Source of the DNA: Clostridium sp. AM34-11AC
Lineage (GTDB): Bacteria > Bacillota > Clostridia > Lachnospirales > Lachnospiraceae
Length of the DNA: 64,000 nucleotides
Assembly: GCF_003435375.1 (NCBI RefSeq)
Contig: NZ_QWGL01000005.1
Span: 62,001 to 126,000 of the forward strand
Direction of reading: 5' to 3'
Position 1 is the stretch's first letter. Each line of letters opens with the position of its first letter. Shown here one piece after another: positions 61,305 through 64,000 of this stretch. Made by a program: the position numbers and the translations under genes. Under the pieces are notes generated by a model. That model saw nothing but the letters and a program-made list of their open reading frames with translations. It made no database searches and was not told the DNA's origin.

Positions 61305-61918
61305 AACGCTTCCCGCATATGCCCCACCGCCCGTTTTTCGATCCTCGACACATAGGACCGGGAGATCCCTAGCTTTTCTGCGATCTCCCGCTGTGTGTGT
61401 TCCTTTGTCCCGAACAGTCCATATCTCATGCGGATCACGGTCTGCTCCATCTCCGTGAGATTCTCCCTGTAAGCTTCATAAAGACACCTCACATCCTGCT
61501 TGATAATCACGGTCTCAAGAACTTCCCGGTCCGTTGCCTCAAGGACATCCAGGAGGCTCACGGTCTCCCCGTCCTTATCCGCTCCGATGGGATCATAGAT
61601 GGAAACTTCTCTGGAGAACTTCTTCCCGGTCCGGAACATCATTAGGATTTCATTCTCCACACATTTCGCCGCATATGTGGCAAGCCGCGATCCTTTCTCC
61701 ACATTGAAGGTATTTACAGCCTTTATGAGTCCTATGGTCCCCACCGACAGAAGATCATCCATATCGTATCCGGTCTGCTGGTACTTCTTTATGACATGGG
61801 CAACAAGACGGAGATTCCGGTTGATCAGCACTTCTCTCGCTTCCAGGTCGCCCTCTTTGTAACGCTTCAGGTACTCCCGCTCTTCCTGTATGCTCAGTGG
61901 TTTCGGAAATGTCTTCAA
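61277..61918 (-). CDS. sigK: Sporulation sigma factor SigK
   Basis: 213-residue late mother-cell sigma factor. FPKPLSIQEEREYLKRYKEGD, NLRLVAHVIKKY (region 2), YDMDDLLSVGTIGLIKAVNTF, and the C-terminal TQREIAEKLGISRSYVSRIEKRA (region 4.2). The start is TTG at 61918; a stop codon lies nine codons upstream, so the membrane-inserted pro-sequence of Bacillus SigK is missing. No skin-type interruption is seen. Confidence 0.88.
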   Translation of the reverse strand: MKTFPKPLSIQEEREYLKRYKEGDLEAREVLINRNLRLVAHVIKKYQQTGYDMDDLLSVGTIGLIKAVNTFNVEKGSRLATYAAKCVENEILMMFRTGKKFSREVSIYDPIGADKDGETVSLLDVLEATDREVLETVIIKQDVRCLYEAYRENLTEMEQTVIRMRYGLFGTKEHTQREIAEKLGISRSYVSRIEKRAVGHMREAFYEPAGNTL

Positions 61919-62176
61919 AGAAAGCCGCCTTAAGCTTCATTACCTTATTTTATGCGGGCGGATCTGTTCAGGTGCTTTTACAATTTCGATTGTTTTTCCG
62001 TTACATCAGGATCTGGATCTGCGGTCTTTTTTGCCTGTATCTCATCGTATCCGCGCCGGATGCTCACCTTTTTTGTTAATATTTCGTATCGTTACTACTA
62101 TTTTTTTGCAAAAATTTTGCATATTTTTACCAGCAGGAGTACAACAAATTGATTTTATAAAATTTTTATAATTTTA
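61919..62176. other. AT-rich gap between sigK and the cstA fragment
   Basis: Contains TTTGCAAAAATTTTGCATA-type imperfect repeats (about 62105-62123) and no gene. It is the likely breakpoint where the 5' part of cstA was lost. Confidence 0.45.
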
Positions 62177-62863
62177 ATGTGCATTCTCGCAGTTTTAACT
62201 CTCTGCGCCATCGGCTATGCCTACAAGTGGAACGCGGTTCATCCGGACCAGGCGTTAAAGGGCGCGACAGCGATCTTCGGCGGCGGTATCGCTCACATGA
62301 TCGACGATATCATCCCGGGAAGCTACAGCATCTTAAACTCTTTACTGGTACTTACATATTCCGCATTCTGTCTTACTTCTCTTGATACCGCAACACGTCT
62401 TGCGCGTTTCATGTTCCAGGAATTCTGGCTTGAGCCGGGTGAAACTGCTGCCGACATCAAGGAGGGCTGGAAAAAGGTTATGGTAAATCCTTACTTCGCT
62501 ACGATCCTCACAGTTGTTCTTGGCATTCTTCTCGGCATGAACGGATACGGAAAGATCTGGGGACTGTTCGGAGCTGCCAACCAGCTTCTCGCAGGTATCG
62601 GCCTCTTAGCCGTTGCCACATGGCTCGGAAACATGGGCAAAAACAACAAGATGTTCCTGATCCCGATGGCATTCATGATCATCGTTACGATCACCTCCCT
62701 TGCACTCACAGTTAAGAACCAGATCGGCATGATCGCCGCAGGCGGCGCTGACTGGGGTCCGTGGGCACAGACGATCCTCGGAATCCTTCTGATCTTCCTT
62801 GCGATCATCCTTGTTATTGAAGGTGTACAGACACTGTCCAGACAGAAGGCGGCCAAGGCTTAA
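62177..62863 (+). pseudogene. cstA: 5'-truncated carbon starvation protein CstA
   Basis: The 228 codons cover only the C-terminal part of CstA (pyruvate/peptide transporter family, usually 470-700 residues): IFGGGIAHMIDDIIPGS, SLDTATRLARFMFQE, NPYFATILTVVLGILLGMNGYGKIWGLFGAANQLLAGIGLLAV. An in-frame stop lies upstream of the ATG and there is no ribosome site, so the piece is probably not expressed as a working transporter. A good terminator still follows. Confidence 0.8.
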
Positions 62864-62896
62864 GTGCCGGGTAAATGATCAGATATTTTAAGAATT

Positions 62897-62952
62897 GAAA
62901 AAGACACGTCATACAGGTTTTAAGTGAAATCTGTATGGCGTGTCTTTTGTTT
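62897..62952 (+). terminator. Terminator after the cstA fragment
   Basis: AAAGACACGTCATACAG pairs with CTGTATGGCGTGTCTTT with one mismatch, followed by TGTTTT. Confidence 0.8.
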
Positions 62953-63112
62953 TACCGGATCTTTTAATCCAGATTTTTCTGTTGCCTGTCAACCGTCCGC
63001 CTCTCCATGTGCGGCATAACTGTGGAGTTTTTCTGTTGTTCCCCAACCTGCCTGCGGACTGGCTGAAATGTCAGATTTTTAAGGTGTCAGCGCACCCAGG
63101 GACTCATTTACC
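62953..63112. other. Spacer between the cstA terminator and the FtsX-like permease
   Basis: No gene or clear signal seen in these 160 bases. Confidence 0.4.
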
Positions 63113-64000
63113 TTATTCATTTCTGATCGCCGCCAGTGGACTTAATTTCATCGCCCGCAGTGCCGGGAAAAGTCCAGCCAGCATTCCGATGAGGACCGCA
63201 AAGACCACAGCGGATCCGGAAAGCCACAGCGGGATCCTTGAGATTGCTCCAGAACCGCCGGTCATGCCGGAGAGACTGGCTCCCAGAAACTTATTGATGG
63301 CCGCGGAGACGCTGTAGCTTAAGCCAAGTCCCAGAACGCCTCCCATAAATCCGATAAATCCTGCCTCCATCAAAAACATCGTCCGGATATCTCCAAGCGC
63401 ACATCCCAAAACCTTCAGCACACCGATCTCCTTCGTTCTCTCATAGATGGACATCATCATCGTGTTTGCAATTCCGATGGCCGCCACAAACAGCGATACA
63501 GCACCGATGCCTCCGAGGACCGCCTGGATCATATCCGTCTGCTGCTGGGCCTGTTCGAGCCACTGCATGCTGCTGTAGGCCTCGTAGCCCATATCTGTGA
63601 TCGCTTTCTGGACCTCCGTCACATGCTCCATATCGTCCACATTCACGTAAATCATATTGTAGACAAAATAATTGTAGGGTTTTCCCTTTTTATTTGTCGG
63701 CTGTCCGGGGATCGGGTTCTTCCGGTAGATTTTTTTCAGCTGGGTCTTTAACAGATCAATATCCGTGTAGATCTGGTATCCATACTCAGAAAATCCGTTC
63801 TCACCGCCATCCACCAGAGCGCAGGCCGGGAAAAGATACTTTTTCTGGCTGCTTTCATCCCCGTTTCCCATATTCTGGAACATGGTAAAAAACGGCTTGT
63901 GTATAAGATCCACTTTGGAAAGATCCTCGCCGTCCCAGCTTCCCTTTCCGGTCTTGCTGTTATAAAAGTTGTCGGAAACCATATTTCCGACGATAAATTC
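63113..64000 (-). CDS. FtsX/MacB-family ABC permease (C-terminal part, runs off the window)
   Basis: About 295 codons of the C-terminus. It has an extracytoplasmic segment (up to about residue 140 of the visible part), then the FtsX domain with three TM helices (IGAVSLFVAAIGIANTMMMSIYERTKEIGVLKVLG; FIGFMGGVLGLGLSYSVS; SAVVFAVLIGMLAGLFPALRA) and the typical end MKLSPLAAIRNE. Such permeases export lipids, peptides or drugs, or transmit force to the envelope. The frame continues through the right edge. Confidence 0.85.
   Translation of the reverse strand, partial: EFIVGNMVSDNFYNSKTGKGSWDGEDLSKVDLIHKPFFTMFQNMGNGDESSQKKYLFPACALVDGGENGFSEYGYQIYTDIDLLKTQLKKIYRKNPIPGQPTNKKGKPYNYFVYNMIYVNVDDMEHVTEVQKAITDMGYEAYSSMQWLEQAQQQTDMIQAVLGGIGAVSLFVAAIGIANTMMMSIYERTKEIGVLKVLGCALGDIRTMFLMEAGFIGFMGGVLGLGLSYSVSAAINKFLGASLSGMTGGSGAISRIPLWLSGSAVVFAVLIGMLAGLFPALRAMKLSPLAAIRNE

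Overview
The window looks like chromosome from an anaerobic, spore-forming Firmicute, most likely a gut Lachnospiraceae (Clostridium cluster XIVa) member. The reasons are the lipoproteins with Thr/Ala-rich linkers after the lipobox Cys, strong AGGAGG ribosome sites, codY and sigK, and a complete hydroxyglutarate-type glutamate fermentation operon with a sodium-pumping glutaconyl-CoA decarboxylase. The genus is an inference and was not checked by any search. No rRNA, tRNA, CRISPR array or phage was seen.

Layout. 1-5.7 kb: end of a lipoprotein gene, then a binding-protein-dependent ABC importer (ATPase, fused permease, binding protein). 6.3-8.5 kb: purC convergent with an M42 peptidase. 8.5-12.2 kb: a three-component sensor operon (binding-protein-like lipoprotein, histidine kinase, AraC-type regulator). 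12.6-22.0 kb: the glutamate operon gcdD-gcdC-gcdB-gctA-gctB-gcdA-hgdC-hgdA-hgdB, converting 2-hydroxyglutarate to crotonyl-CoA while pumping Na+. 22.5-25.6 kb: kduD, kduI and an MFS transporter for uronate catabolism. 25.8-30.1 kb: a PanE-like reductase, a His-rich metal P-type ATPase with an ArsR/SmtB-like operator, and a small membrane protein. 30.3-39.8 kb: mglBAC sugar importer with its own kinase, regulator and two membrane-anchored binding proteins. 39.8-40.8 kb: wreckage of a GGDEF gene and a receiver-domain gene. 41.1-43.4 kb: MBL hydrolase and NhaC antiporter. 43.6-51.5 kb: housekeeping block tsf, rpsB, codY, topA, dprA, comM. 52.0-57.4 kb: a lipase and argFDBC. 58.0-61.3 kb: a Crp/Fnr regulator divergent from a translationally coupled GTPase, ABC ATPase and leaderless binding-protein-like gene. 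61.3-64 kb: sigK, a 5'-truncated cstA and the end of an FtsX/MacB-type permease.

The two most interesting things are these. First, several families of short structured repeats occur. One (about 133 bp, three copies) has GTAAC termini and 7-8 bp target duplications, like an IS66-type MITE. A second has a perfect 16-bp terminal repeat and a 7-of-8 duplication. A third abuts stop codons and in one case supplies the C-terminus of a transporter. Most copies sit just after stop codons of minus-strand genes. Second, the Cys-rich G3E-type GTPase / permease-less ABC ATPase / cytosolic binding-protein cassette (58-61 kb) is a three-gene coupled unit that I cannot assign to a known pathway.
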